DNA of 64,000 nt from Leishmania martiniquensis (GCF_017916325.1 NC_090141.1:1-64000), one strand, 5' to 3'. Counted from the stretch's first letter, positions 43,828-54,263 are shown. Numbers and translations are program-made. Notes: a model not told the origin generated them from the sequence alone.

Positions 43828-45606
43828 TCACTCGCCCCATGCGCTGGCCCAGGCGCCACGACGATCCCCCGTCACCACCCTGAGCAGCCCCGCCTCGTTT
43901 AGATCTACCGTACTGCGCACCCCGCCGTACACGTCGCGGTAGTACACGTGCACGACCGCCGCGAAGACGAGTATAGCCTCCATCAACGACGTTGGGCCCT
44001 GTCGGGTGGACAGGACCACCTCGCTGCTGCCCTGGCGGAGGCGCACATAGAAGTAAGGCTCGCCGGTGTCACCGACGCAGAGCGCGAGGTCGTGTGCCTG
44101 CAGCCCTGTCTGGTAGCCGAGGAGCACGTACTCACTGAGCCCCTTCACCGACGTTCGCAAGACGTGCAGGAGGAGATGAGCATCGCAAGGGAACCCGCTG
44201 CGCCACGTCTCTGCATCGCCGCCGCTGCTGCTGTACGAGATGAGATAGCGTTGCTTGGCAAACGTTCGCAGTCGCTCCACCACATACTCACGGCAGGCCG
44301 TCAGCTCAGTGTTTGAGGGCCGGGAGGCAGACGAGGGAGGGAACGTTCCGCTGACGTCGAGGCGCGCTTCTAGCGCGAGGCGCTGATCGTACCACAGCGC
44401 CGTGCCCAGCTCCTGCATCCCTTGCTGCGTCTGACGGCAGTGCCCCTTCTCTCTCAGGAGGGAGGTCAGCTTCGTCTCGTACGGAGGAGCGGCGGCAACG
44501 GAGGGTGTCAGAACAGATGGACCCCAGCGCATCGTAGACGTCGAGGTCACCGCCCCTGGCTGCGGAGCGGATGGCGGCGCCGGCACAAGCTCCTGCAGGG
44601 AGTAGTGGCAGTCGTACGCTTCGATCTGATGTTCATTGAACCAGCGATCGCACTGCTCCACGTCCGCCACAAGGCGACGACACACATCGCTTACCCACTC
44701 CCGCGTGCGCTGGAGCGCCTCCTCGAGGTGGAAGATTCCCAGCTCCGCCCAGGGGATGGACGACGTAGAGAGCGAGGAGGTAGATACGCCCAAGGCGGCG
44801 GGTGCCGCAGCACTGTTGCGGCCGCACTGATTCAGCGGCTTCCTTTCGTACAGAACGGAGATGACGTCTCGCTCGGCAGCGTCCACCGGACCGCTCTCCA
44901 TGCCGCCGCTACCACCCGCCGCAGCAACCCCACCGCCATCGCGGCGGCGAAGCGTGTCTGCGCCAGAGAGCGTAGCCTCCGCGGAGGACCGCTGCGGCTG
45001 CGCACTCTCGCACGCCAGGAACCACTCTAAGTCCTTCTCGGTGCGCATGGGTCGCATCGGATCAAAGGTTCTCGTTCGCTGGGATATGGCGGCAGCGGCT
45101 GCAGTCGCATTCACAACCGGAGCGCCCCGTGGCGCATTGCCACCAGACCGCCGCCGAGCCCATGCCGGTACTGCAATCGTGCTGATCTCCTTCCGCGGCG
45201 ATAGAAGACGGGCGTGGTCAGCAGTGGTGGTGCTGGTCCTAGCCTGGTTGCCTCGCATCCTCTCGCCGGCAGCCGCCGTGGGCTTAGTACTGCCGGACGA
45301 GGCGGTAGGGGAGAAGATGCAGTGCAGTAGAACGTACACCGCACCGCAGCCAAGACTACCGTAGAGAAGCCAGCCTCGTGCCCTGTCCACCCAGCCGTCC
45401 TCCACCACCTCCACGAGCACACTGTCGATCCACACGTGACGCACCGGCCGCGGATGCCGCCACATGTTATACGTGCAGACGACGTAAAGGCCGAAAAGCA
45501 GCACGACGAGCCACTTCACATGTTGCATGAGGGCCCGCCACCCGTGGCGGTCGCCCCGCTGCTGCCGCTCCACGTCGAGGAGCGTGCGGCAGTGCGAGTA
45601 GCGCAT
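43828..45606 (-). CDS. TMEM209-like membrane protein
   Basis: A 592-residue protein with two N-terminal membrane spans (about 30-48, KWLVVLLFGLYVVCTYNMW, and 79-98, WLLYGSLGCGAVYVLLHCIF), a long Ala/Ser/Thr/Arg-rich disordered middle (about 100-280) and an ordered C-terminal part. The C-terminal part follows the TMEM209 layout: an ELGIFHLEEALQRTREWVSD helix, a REYVVERLRTFAKQRYLISY segment, a DAHLLLHVLRTS motif at about 475-486 and a final helix with ILVFAAVVHVYY and a DLNEAGLLRVV end. Human TMEM209 is a nuclear-envelope/nuclear-pore-associated protein, so a nuclear-membrane role is a reasonable guess. The match is by pattern only. ATG at 45606 is first in frame. No neighbour supports a pathway. 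Confidence 0.6.
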   Translation of the reverse strand: MRYSHCRTLLDVERQQRGDRHGWRALMQHVKWLVVLLFGLYVVCTYNMWRHPRPVRHVWIDSVLVEVVEDGWVDRARGWLLYGSLGCGAVYVLLHCIFSPTASSGSTKPTAAAGERMRGNQARTSTTTADHARLLSPRKEISTIAVPAWARRRSGGNAPRGAPVVNATAAAAAISQRTRTFDPMRPMRTEKDLEWFLACESAQPQRSSAEATLSGADTLRRRDGGGVAAAGGSGGMESGPVDAAERDVISVLYERKPLNQCGRNSAAAPAALGVSTSSLSTSSIPWAELGIFHLEEALQRTREWVSDVCRRLVADVEQCDRWFNEHQIEAYDCHYSLQELVPAPPSAPQPGAVTSTSTMRWGPSVLTPSVAAAPPYETKLTSLLREKGHCRQTQQGMQELGTALWYDQRLALEARLDVSGTFPPSSASRPSNTELTACREYVVERLRTFAKQRYLISYSSSGGDAETWRSGFPCDAHLLLHVLRTSVKGLSEYVLLGYQTGLQAHDLALCVGDTGEPYFYVRLRQGSSEVVLSTRQGPTSLMEAILVFAAVVHVYYRDVYGGVRSTVDLNEAGLLRVVTGDRRGAWASAWGE

Positions 45607-47032
45607 TACGAAGAATTAGCGTGACACCACTGCCTGTCAAACTTCCCCTCTCCGAGAGAGGGGGTGCGAGTGTGGGAAGCCGTCAATGGCGTCGTGTCTC
45701 ACAGCGCGCAACAGCGCAAAGCCCTTAACCTCTCCCCTCCCCCTTATCGTCGTTGAACCGTTCGGAGGTGGTGTGACAGAGAGAGACCTGCGGCAATAGC
45801 CAGCGGTAGCCATAGCACGCCAAGATGCTGATGACCAAGTGACCCAGCACGGCAGAGAGAGAGGGGGTGAAGATGTTGGCTGATGCAGCGCCGACACGAT
45901 AGTGAATGCATGCAGGGGGAAGAGTGGAAGCACCGATCAACGCGCCCACAATCTGCGTTTCTTTTTCTTGGCGCTTACACACACGCACGCAGCCACGAAA
46001 AGGAAGAAAAAAAATAGTAGCGGCCGCAGAGGTGCGCGCGCGGGCTTGTAAGAGCGGAGCGGCAGAAGGGGGGGAGTGGTAGATGCGTTTACGCATACCC
46101 ACGAGCACGCGTGCACGGGTGCAGGGATCTGTGTGTGTCGTGAGAAAGAGGTGCAGGAGGGGAGGCGGATGCACATGGCATGTGCGTGTGGTACGCTGCA
46201 CACCCTCACAGTCCACCGAGACCAAGGTGGAGTGCGTGGGACAGGGCACAGGGGAAGGAGTCATACGTTGGTGCTGCCTCCCCGCCACCACTCCCATCCT
46301 GCCCACTCCTGGAAGCATGAGCATACATGCGCATGCGGCACTGCATCCACAACGCGTGGTGCCAGTCATTGCCGCCGTCTCTGAGCTTTCTGGTTCGCTT
46401 CGCTCACTCTCTGTCAAGACATAAGGGCACCACTCCACAGACGTACGCGCGGAGGAGGAGAGAAGAGGGACAGCCCTCTCCTGCGCGTGCGCATCAACCA
46501 CCCTCCCTCCCCCCTCGTACCCTTCCTCGACACTGAAGCCCAGAGGAGAGATGGGGAAAAGGGATGGAGAGGGGAGAGAGGCTGCTGAGGTGTGTAAGGT
46601 GTAAGGGAAGGGGAGGGGAAGCAAAAATGCTGAGAATGGTAAAAGGATGCGCGTCCCCGTTCACTCTCAGAGAGAGAGAGAGACGGAGAGCGAGTGAATG
46701 AGTCAGGAGGGGAAAGTGGGGGGTGAGGCGAGGAGGAGGAGCGGAGCGGAGCACACCAACACATGCACACGCGATGTGAGCATATATAACACATCCACAA
46801 TACCGTAAAAAATGGCGAGAGGACCGCATCAAGGAGGGCACACACAGAACGAGGAGGCGCGGGGAGAGGAGTTGAGGGATCGCGCGCTGCCCCGTTGAGT
46901 GACCTCTCGCCCTAGCCTCCCCCGCCTTCCCCTCTGCGTCTCTCCTCCTGCTCTTGCGTAGGGCGTCGGCCCACGTCACCCAAACGCATCTCCACATCAC
47001 TGTCGCCCACCAGTGCACTCCTCCTTCAGCGT
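45607..47032. other. Interval between TMEM209-like and cyclophilin genes
   Basis: 1.4 kb. It presumably carries the cyclophilin 3' UTR. A short GA run lies at 46671-46690 (sense CT). Frames here are low complexity. Nothing else recognised. Confidence 0.5.
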
Positions 47033-47605
47033 CTACAGCTCACCGCTAGCAACAATCTTCACCTTCTTCGCAGGGCGATCGCGGAGGTCCGTCTTTGTCT
47101 TCTCGATTTGGCGTACCACCTCCATACCGTCCACCACCTTTCCAAACACCACATGGCGGCCATCCAGCCATGGCGTCGCCGCCGTTGTGATGAAGAACTG
47201 CGAGCCGTTTGTGTTGGCGCCGGCGTTCGCCATCGACAGCGCGCCAACGAAGTGTTTGATCTTGAAGTTCTCATCCTTGAACACGGCACCGTAGATGGAC
47301 TTCCCGCCCGTGCCGTCGAAGTTCGTGAAGTCTCCGCCCTGGATCATGAAGTTGGGAATGACGCGGTGGAAGATGGAGCCCTTGTAGCCAAACCCATTCT
47401 CGCCGGTGCACAGCTGCCGAAAGTTCTCCGTCGTGCGCGGCACATCCTTGCCGAACAGGCCGATTGTGATTCGGCCAATCTCCTTGTCGCCGATCGAAAT
47501 ATCGAAGTACACCTTCGACGTCACCTCCGGCTCTGCGGCGACGTTGAGAGCGGCGCAGGCGCACAACACCATTGCCGCGACCCCGGCAGCAGCCACAGCA
47601 CGCAT
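47033..47605 (-). CDS. Cyclophilin peptidyl-prolyl isomerase with signal peptide
   Basis: A 190-residue cyclophilin, which catalyses cis-trans isomerisation of X-Pro bonds. Residues 1-24 ([20 protein letters not shown]...) form a signal peptide, so the protein enters the secretory pathway. The catalytic core is complete: [15 protein letters not shown] supplies R81, F86, M87 and Q89, FFITT supplies F138, and [12 protein letters not shown] supplies W146 and H151. The Trp predicts cyclosporin A sensitivity. The C terminus is SGEL, not a standard KDEL-type ER signal, so retention is uncertain. The frame runs on upstream to 47683, but ATG at 47605 gives a clean signal peptide and normal family length. 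It is the ER/secretory-type cyclophilin of trypanosomatids. Confidence 0.95.
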   Translation of the reverse strand: MRAVAAAGVAAMVLCACAALNVAAEPEVTSKVYFDISIGDKEIGRITIGLFGKDVPRTTENFRQLCTGENGFGYKGSIFHRVIPNFMIQGGDFTNFDGTGGKSIYGAVFKDENFKIKHFVGALSMANAGANTNGSQFFITTAATPWLDGRHVVFGKVVDGMEVVRQIEKTKTDLRDRPAKKVKIVASGEL

Positions 47606-48570
47606 GGGGGAAAGGAGTGAGGCAACACTGCGGAGCTTCGTGAAGAGCTGTGGACAGAGACAGAGGCGAATGCACACACACACCTATTCACGTGCGAATG
47701 CTGCGTCCAACCCTCAATGAAAGGTGCGTGCCGTATCCCGTTTCTTGCCGAGTATCGTCTTGAGCGGAGGCGTCGTCGAGGGAGGCGGAGGCGGTGTCGA
47801 TGGTGGCGCTTGCTTTGGTTCACTGAAATCTGTGCGAGGAACGTTGTCGTCGTTGCAGCCGGTGGTGAGGGCGTACGCGGGTGCACGGAGAGAGCGCGCG
47901 CGTCGAGAAAGGAAAAGCAGAGGAGAGGGAATGGAGGAGGGGCGAGAAAATCTTTGCTGGCGCGCCCACCCGCACGCATCGAATGAACAGCATATACGCT
48001 GAGGTCATTCACGCCAGCTCACGTGTGTGCGTTAGGTGGTCGCAGTGCGCAGGGAAACGGAGGCAGCGGCTCGGCGCCGTTGATGGAAGCCCTCACACCC
48101 ACACAGGCATACACGCGCTCAGAGACAGGCCAGCACGACGCGCACGTGTGTGCTATCGGCCGCAGCAATTGGTTGTTGTTGCAGAGGCGAAAGGCGCGGT
48201 CGGAAGACGAAGAGGGACGGCATGCCGGTCAGAGGTACATCACTGGCGCGCGAACACTGGCAGACGCGTGCGAAAGAGGAGGACGCATATGTGCATCGTG
48301 CCAGGGCCGGGGCAGCCACCAATCCCATCGTCACCGCCTTTGTATTGTACATCACCGCCCCTCCACAAGCGCAGAGGACACGACGTGAGCATGGCATCTC
48401 ATCAGGGCTGCAGTGGTGGCGAAAAGAAAAATGCGTAGCGAACACATCGGCTCGATCTTTAAGCGAAAACAGCGCATAGTTGCGCCCAGTGGGGGAGGGG
48501 AGGGCCAGGGAAGAGCGGATGCGCACCACAAGCGTGGGCGCCCGCCCTTCTGCACCCTCCGACCACTACA
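47606..48570. other. Spacer between cyclophilin and NADAR genes
   Basis: Almost 1 kb with no supported gene, holding the cyclophilin 5' region and the NADAR 3' UTR. Open frames overlap in several phases and have no recognisable domain. Confidence 0.5.
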
Positions 48571-49143
48571 CTATGAGCGACTGGAAGGGACAACGGCAGA
48601 CTTGGCGGCGGCCGACCTACCGTACTTCCCAGAGGCCGCCGCACGCTGCTTCTGTCGATCCTCCTCGCCAAGCAGACGCGCACGAGCCGCCATGGTCACG
48701 ACGCCAAGAACGTTCTTTCCCTTTCCGTCGCCGCCATCGCCCCAGAAGTCGTCCGTCGGCGTGTGGTACAGCAGCAGTGAGGGGTGCGTGCTGAGAAGCA
48801 CCGACCGCGCCGCCTCATTCTGCTTGAACTTGAGGTACGTGCCCAGCAGCATCACGTCCACCTTAACTTTGTTCCAGTTAGAGCGCTGGTGCCCTTCCGC
48901 CTCTGCACTCTTGACAATGCGGTCCAGCGACCACACTGTCGTCGCCTCCGCCACCCACTGCTCCGCCGGAGAGCCCTTGAAGCGCTCACACAGGAAGTAG
49001 TGGTGCAGCGAGGGGTACTGAACGTGGCGCACCACGAGGGGGCTCGGAGAGAGCGGGCTCAGCACCCCGTATTGCGGATCATGCACCTCACAGAACGTGA
49101 CCACATGCTGCTTCTTAGAGACCGATGGCATCCTGCCGGACAT
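48571..49143 (-). CDS. NADAR/YbiA-family protein
   Basis: A 190-residue protein whose residues about 40-158 follow the NADAR (YbiA, DUF1768) pattern: YPSLHHYFLCERF (43-55), a central helix ATTVWSLDRIVKSA, NWNKVKVDVMLLGTYLKFKQN (89-109), LLSTHPSLLLYHTPTDDFWG (116-135) and the Gly-rich GDGKGKNVLGVV (138-149). NADAR proteins are N-glycosidases acting on ADP-ribose-type substrates; members remove ADP-ribose from guanine, and bacterial YbiA acts on riboflavin-pathway intermediates. In most members the first motif has a conserved Glu before His (sEHYF); here that position is His (HHYF), so activity may be altered. The C-terminal 30 residues are Ala/Ser/Lys-rich. ATG at 49143 is first in frame. The natural substrate in trypanosomatids is not known to me. 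Confidence 0.8.
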   Translation of the reverse strand: MSGRMPSVSKKQHVVTFCEVHDPQYGVLSPLSPSPLVVRHVQYPSLHHYFLCERFKGSPAEQWVAEATTVWSLDRIVKSAEAEGHQRSNWNKVKVDVMLLGTYLKFKQNEAARSVLLSTHPSLLLYHTPTDDFWGDGGDGKGKNVLGVVTMAARARLLGEEDRQKQRAAASGKYGRSAAAKSAVVPSSRS

Positions 49144-50624
49144 GATGAAGGGCCGCCCTCCTTCCCCCCTCTCCCGCAGTTACCCTACCGCTACAGCGAC
49201 CGGTGGCCTCGAATGCCGTTTTGAACAGATTGCCCTTATCAGGGAGGGTAGGGGGCGGCGTGGCAGGTAGGCGCACAAAGAGAGAGAGGGGGGGGCACAG
49301 GAGAGCACGACCGCGCGCGGAAGTGTACTCGGTGTGTAGCCGCCAGCACCGTTGCCCTGTGGATCGGTGAGGGGGAGAGGGAGACGACGAGGTGTATCTG
49401 ACGGCGCCGTGTGAACTTCAGTACGTTTTCGGTGTGCGGGAAAGGAAATCCATGGAGATGAAGCGTTTGGGCGCGTCTGTGTGTGTGTGTGTGTATGCCT
49501 TTGGGGGGAAGGGGAGGCGATCACAAAACGAAAAAAAAGGGTGAGACGGCCGCGACGATGATCAGGGAAGAGCGAGACGAAGAAAACCGTCGCCGCGTTC
49601 AGCGGCGTCCCTCTCTGCACGAGCGGGCATGGGTAGAGAGGGACGCGTGTCCGGGTGTGCGCGCGCACCACTGGCATGCAGAGATGCGTAGCACAGAGGC
49701 ACCAGCGGCTTCGGTGGAGACGAAAGCGAAAACGCTGCGGAGCAGTGGCGAAACACCTCAGAAATCAGCGAAGAGGGGGAGAGAGGGGAGGCGATAAAGA
49801 GAGACGCCGAAAGTGACGCTGAGGCGCATGTGACGCTCTCATGCAGAGAGGGAAGCCTACCACTACTCACCGCGTGCACTGCTCGCCGCCGACTCGCCCC
49901 CTCTCCCTCCCCGAGTCGCTCCCTCGAGGCTCCCCTTCCATCTGTGCAGCCTTGCATCGATAAAAGTATGCGTCACAGGCGTGGTGGCACGTCACCGCCC
50001 TCTTCACCGCCACAGCAGTTAGTGTACCCATTCGCGCCTTTTCTGTTTCGGTCCATTTCATCAGGTGCGCGCACGCGCGCGCTGCGGCAAAGGCGCCGCT
50101 TTTTTGCTCAGTCACCCCACACGCACACACACACACACCTTCGCAGAGACCCGACGTGCGCTTATTTCAACGTGTGGGACGCTCGCGAAAAAGGGTCGAG
50201 AGAGAATACATTTTCGGGGGCCACTTGAGAGACGAGAAGGTTCACACATCACGATGCTCGGGCGCCTCCTCAACGAGAGAGCGAGGAGCAGGAGTGGTGT
50301 GGCGGAGGGGAGGGGGGCAGTAAGGGCTAGTCGGCCATGAGCAACAGTGGCAAGCCTCTCCCTATCGCGCCTGGCACAGCGTCTAGCGTGGCACAACGGA
50401 AACAGACGACCACACACAATAGACAACGCGAAGTGAAGGAGACGCACCGGTCCACTGAACGGGAGAGAGAGAACGAAAGATACACGCGTACATACACACA
50501 TACACGCACCCGCGCACGGCGAATGCGAAGAGAAACAACGGCTGGCCGCCTCACATCGCCCCGCCAGGCGCCTGCCCTGCCCTCCTCCGTCCCTTCATCC
50601 CCTCTCTCTTGTTGGTGCACCTCC
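49144..50624. other. Spacer between NADAR and proteasome genes
   Basis: 1.5 kb with GT/CA tracts (49479-49494 and 50117-50137) and no supported gene. Part is the 3' UTR of the proteasome subunit gene. Confidence 0.5.
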
Positions 50625-51368
50625 TCAGTCCTTCCGCAGCTCGAAGCTCTCCTGCTGCACGCCCTCCCGCGTGAGTGTAAAAAACGAAACGGAGTCTCCG
50701 GTGTAAATGTCGCGCTCGGCGGCGCCGGTGAAGGCGTTCTTCAGAATCGCGAGCGCCTCCTCCTTCGACATCTCCGGCGGTGCCTGTCCAGTCATATGTT
50801 GGCGGTTGATGAGGCAGTCCAGCAACGGCTCCACGAAGCTGGCCGCACTGCCGCGGGTGCCGTACAGGAAGGGCTCCGTCGAGCCGACGGCGTCGTAGCT
50901 GTAGCACACGCCGTGCCCCTTCTCATCCAGGCCGACGATCATGTTGAACGTGTAGTAAGGGAAGAAGCGACGGTGATACAGAAGCGTGGACAAGAGCTGC
51001 GCAATCGCCTTGGTCGGAGGAACCTTACCGCCGTTGTTGTACCGGTACCACTTGATGCGGTACTTGAGCATCTGTTGGAGCTGCAGCCGATCCGCCTGCA
51101 TACCGTTGCTCGCCATGTATGTGTGCGGCGTCAGCTGGACGATTTTACTCATATCGTGACGCGTATGAAAGCAAAAGTTGCCGCTCAGACGAGTGTCGCC
51201 AGCGACGATGACGAAGTCTTTCCCGGCGATGGCGGCCGTCGTACCGCCGTTATCCGCGTAGGGGCTCCACTGCTGCTGCTTCGCCCCATGCTGGGGCAGG
51301 GTCAGGGCGGTGCTGGCCAGCCTCTTGGGATAGTGCTCGTGGCCGTACTCGGCATGATCCTCGATCAT
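50625..51368 (-). CDS. Proteasome subunit beta type 6 (PSMB1/Pre7-like)
   Basis: A 247-residue beta subunit of the 20S proteasome core. It matches the beta-6 (PSMB1, yeast Pre7) type: [33 protein letters not shown], the near-invariant [19 protein letters not shown] and [12 protein letters not shown], then [11 protein letters not shown]. The NGGTT at 40-44 aligns with the catalytic-threonine region, but this subunit type keeps its N terminus and has DTRLS where catalytic subunits carry the DxR and lysine set, so it is structural. It fills one position in each beta ring. ATG at 51368 lies 9 bases from an excellent splice acceptor and gives the normal length. It is a member of an essential complex; no oddities. 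Confidence 0.93.
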   Translation of the reverse strand: MIEDHAEYGHEHYPKRLASTALTLPQHGAKQQQWSPYADNGGTTAAIAGKDFVIVAGDTRLSGNFCFHTRHDMSKIVQLTPHTYMASNGMQADRLQLQQMLKYRIKWYRYNNGGKVPPTKAIAQLLSTLLYHRRFFPYYTFNMIVGLDEKGHGVCYSYDAVGSTEPFLYGTRGSAASFVEPLLDCLINRQHMTGQAPPEMSKEEALAILKNAFTGAAERDIYTGDSVSFFTLTREGVQQESFELRKD

Positions 51369-51998
51369 GATGGTGTGCTGCGAAGGAGAGAGAGAGCGGG
51401 CGTGTATGGACAGGGATGAGGAGGTGTGCGGTAGGTAGGTGCGCCTGTGGATAAGCAGCGTGGCAGTGCGGCGTAGTCAAAGGAGATGCGTGGTGAAGTC
51501 GGCGCAAGCAGCGGAGGGGCACGTCACCGGCACAACGAAAAGAGAGAGGCGAGGCGTAGCTGCGCGACGGAAAAGACGAGAGGAGGAGTGAGGACGAGGC
51601 ACCCACAGGCACGCACAGGCGTTCATAGGAGAAAACTGCCCAGCACGCTGGCTGGTCAGCGCGCACAGGCATCCGTCACCTCTGTTTCGGGTGGTTGGCC
51701 GTCACTGTATAGTGTGTGCACCGGCACACGCGCATGGCCCATCGCAAGGGCACCCGCGATCTGACGCCAAAAGTTGCAGGGCGAATTGCTTCACGGACAA
51801 ACTGATACGCAGACCCGCTGTCGGTCCTCTCTCTCAGCGTAGCTCTGAAGAGCGAGTGAGACGCGCTCTTCCTCAGCCCCCAACCCCGAATGCGAAGCGC
51901 TGAGTGGCTCGACGACGAGGATAAGCACTGGGCAAAGGAGGGGGGGCAGGCAGCAGCTGCAGCAGCAATGGGAGAGAGCCTTTGCCTTATGTCGCCTG
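51369..51998. other. Short spacer, proteasome 5' side
   Basis: 630 bases holding the proteasome acceptor and the 3' UTR of the next gene. Nothing else seen. Confidence 0.5.
51378..51396 (-). promoter_or_regulatory. Probable SL trans-splice acceptor of the proteasome gene
   Basis: Sense sequence CTCTCTCTCTCCTTCGCAG lies directly upstream of CACACCATC and the ATG. The pyrimidine tract immediately next to a CAG is the clearest acceptor in the window and implies a very short 5' UTR, about 9 bases before spliced-leader addition. Confidence 0.6.
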
Positions 51999-52328
51999 CT
52001 ATGACGCTTGAGCCTTGCGCAGCTGCAGATCAAACTGCGCCTGAGCTTCCACCTCATGCTCCCGCTCCTCGACACGCTTCCGGTAGTGCGCCCGTGCAGC
52101 CTCGCAGGCGGTGCAGCTATCGCCGCGCTGGAGGATGCGCTGGATCTGCTGGTATACCTCGAAGGCCAGCATCGAGGTGAAGAGGGCCGCCGCGCCAAGC
52201 CACATCATGTAGTTCTGCGACCCCTCGTGAAACCCAAAGTCACGCACGTTAAAGATTTCCCACGGGCGCTCGCGTGGACGGCGACACTTAGGCAAGCGCA
52301 CGAGCAGCCGGTGACTGCAGCGCAGCAT
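51999..52328 (-). CDS. Small single-span membrane protein, probably mitochondrial
   Basis: A 109-residue protein. The N terminus is basic and Leu-rich (MLRCSHRLLVRLPKCRRPRE), compatible with mitochondrial targeting. One membrane span lies at about 40-58 (YMMWLGAAALFTSMLAFEVY), followed by a charged, helical tail with CxxC (residues 73-76, CTAC) and Glu/Arg/Gln-rich sequence. This shape is common for accessory subunits of respiratory complexes in kinetoplastids, but I do not recognise the family. ATG at 52328. It sits 0.6 kb from its neighbours on each side, and its smooth codon pattern and compact spacing support a real gene. Confidence 0.65.
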   Translation of the reverse strand: MLRCSHRLLVRLPKCRRPRERPWEIFNVRDFGFHEGSQNYMMWLGAAALFTSMLAFEVYQQIQRILQRGDSCTACEAARAHYRKRVEEREHEVEAQAQFDLQLRKAQAS

Positions 52329-52898
52329 TCTCCTGGTCTACGCGTGTGGTGCGCCAACTGGCGAGGGGAGCAGCGTGGCAGATGCGTACAGCAGGAGAGG
52401 GGAGGAGGGGAGGAGGAGGAGGAGGGGTGGATGGGGGGGCGGGGCGTCGCATAGGCATCGTGGGACTCGCGCCGCAGAACAAGCCACCAGATGCACGCGG
52501 GGTGAGCTCGTCTCGGCAAGTGAGCAGCGGCCCGCACCGATCCGCAGAGGGACCCTCACCGTACCGCCAGACGCGCATGACGCCTTTGGCGGAGTCGCAT
52601 TCCGGAGGCCTTCACACGACGAGCACGTGCGTCGCCATCGACTTCTGCCTGAGACGCATGGCCTCGCACTGGGGAGGCCCTAAGCTTGCTTGCTTGTGTG
52701 CCGTCGGGGTCGCCCCACTGGTGGAGTAGAGGACGTGAGAGAGGCGGGGGGAGCGGAGACGACGGCGGCGCACACGCCTGAAGCAAGCCTGCCGCAAGGA
52801 GAGGGGCGGCACGCCTCCGCCGTGTTCCCCACCAGCCGCCATTACAGAAAGCCCTGCTGCTGCTGCTCTCTCTCTGTGCGTATGTATATATCCCCCTG
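52329..52898. other. Short spacer between small membrane protein and SAMHD1-like genes
   Basis: 570 bases with a GGA-rich tract at about 52391-52430, which is a pyrimidine tract on the sense strand and may serve trans-splicing of the 52.3-kb gene. No other feature. Confidence 0.5.
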
Positions 52899-54263
52899 TC
52901 ACTTGGTGTTGCAGAAAGGAAGCGATTCGGTGAACAAAGCGGCGTACGCCGAGTCAGAGCTGAGCCGCTCGCAGGCGCGCTGCACTGCCCCGTTCGTTGG
53001 GCGACGCTCAAACACCATCAGCGTGCGCTCTTCAAACTGGAGCGGAGTGAACAGTGGGCTGGCGTGCTTCAAGTCGTCTGCAGGCTTCAGCCGCGTGAGA
53101 GGCTGCGACGGCTTCTTGGGATTGAAGAAGAGCACAGACTCGAGCGGATCTGCTGAGCCCTTGCCCTGGTTGATCACCACCTCCTCCGCAATGAAGTCGT
53201 CCGCGTTCAGCGGGAACGACGGGTGGGCGTGATCGAGGATGGCGGCCGGCCAGTCCACCGCGGCCATTTGCGCCCGCAACGCGACATCCAGAGCGGATGA
53301 GTAGGCGACACGGTAGATGTCACGATTGCGGAGGCGGCGCAGGATGGCGTGTGCCTCAGCGAGCCGCGGGTCCTCGCTTGCCTCGATCGCCTCCAGGATC
53401 CAGTCGCCGAGCTTCACAAAGAGTCTCTCGTCCCGGGCACACTCAACGATGGTGTGGCCACCGACTCGAAAGTGCGGCGCCGCGGTGTGGATGGCGTCAC
53501 CGATCATGTGACCAATCGCCTTTGTGACGTGATGCTGGTACACGTTCTTGTGCAGCTTCGCCCTCAGCGTGAAGATCTCGCGCAGAGAGAGCGCGAGCTT
53601 CTCCTCAAACGCCAGCTGCCACTGACCCCCCTCGCACACCATGCGCGCGGAGTTGAAGAGTCGATTCACGCGCACGTCCACGGTGGGCTTGCCGAAGCAA
53701 CACATCGAGTCACGGATAAAGTAGTCAAGCCGATCCACATCGATGCCGTTGCGCTTGTTGCTGATAATTTCACCGTACGTAATCCCAGCCAACGCCTTGC
53801 CGCGCATGAGCCCCACCACCACGTCCACGTGCGCCTGTGGGATCAGCTCACCGAGCACACGCCTCGCGATCTTCTCGGACATGTCTTCGTGGCTGAACTC
53901 GATGCCGCAGCGGCGCGAGACGACGTCCTCGAATAAATGCGAAAAGGGTCCGTGGCCAATGTCGTGGAACAGCCCCGCGAGCATGCCGAGCTCGATGTCC
54001 ACCTCACTCAGCCCCAGGTCCGGCTGGTGGTGTTGAAAGTTGAGCAGAAGGGTGCGGGCCATATGGGCGACGCCGATGCTGTGCTCGAAGCGCGTGTGAA
54101 CAGCTCCCGGGTACAGGAAGGAGGAGGCGCCCAGCTGGTGCAGTGACCGAAGTCGCTGGAAGGCTGGCGTGTCGATCGCCGCCACAATGAGCGGTGGCAA
54201 GCTAATATGCTCATAGACGCGATCCAGGATGGTGACCTCCCGGGTACGGTGCCTGCGCAGCAT
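52899..54263 (-). CDS. SAMHD1-like HD-domain dNTP triphosphohydrolase
   Basis: A 454-residue HD-domain phosphohydrolase close to SAMHD1, which hydrolyses dNTPs to nucleoside and triphosphate. The metal-binding residues are intact: H61 in RFEHS, H100-D101 in LFHDIGHGPFSH and D177 in SNKRNGIDVDRLDYF. Other family marks are DTPAFQRLRSLHQLG near the N terminus and the KNVYQHHVTKAI segment. The SAM domain of animal SAMHD1 is absent and the protein is shorter than the human enzyme (626). The frame extends 46 codons upstream from GTG; ATG at 54263 (MLRRHRTREV) is the first and is chosen. Trypanosoma brucei HD-domain relatives have been linked to dNTP balance and mitochondrial DNA maintenance. No allosteric-site judgement is possible from reading alone. 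Confidence 0.93.
   Translation of the reverse strand: MLRRHRTREVTILDRVYEHISLPPLIVAAIDTPAFQRLRSLHQLGASSFLYPGAVHTRFEHSIGVAHMARTLLLNFQHHQPDLGLSEVDIELGMLAGLFHDIGHGPFSHLFEDVVSRRCGIEFSHEDMSEKIARRVLGELIPQAHVDVVVGLMRGKALAGITYGEIISNKRNGIDVDRLDYFIRDSMCCFGKPTVDVRVNRLFNSARMVCEGGQWQLAFEEKLALSLREIFTLRAKLHKNVYQHHVTKAIGHMIGDAIHTAAPHFRVGGHTIVECARDERLFVKLGDWILEAIEASEDPRLAEAHAILRRLRNRDIYRVAYSSALDVALRAQMAAVDWPAAILDHAHPSFPLNADDFIAEEVVINQGKGSADPLESVLFFNPKKPSQPLTRLKPADDLKHASPLFTPLQFEERTLMVFERRPTNGAVQRACERLSSDSAYAALFTESLPFCNTK

Noticed and set aside
50625..51368. Considered as a catalytic proteasome beta subunit because of GGTT
   Set aside because: The surrounding sequence ([15 protein letters not shown]) is of the non-catalytic beta-6 type, which keeps its N terminus.
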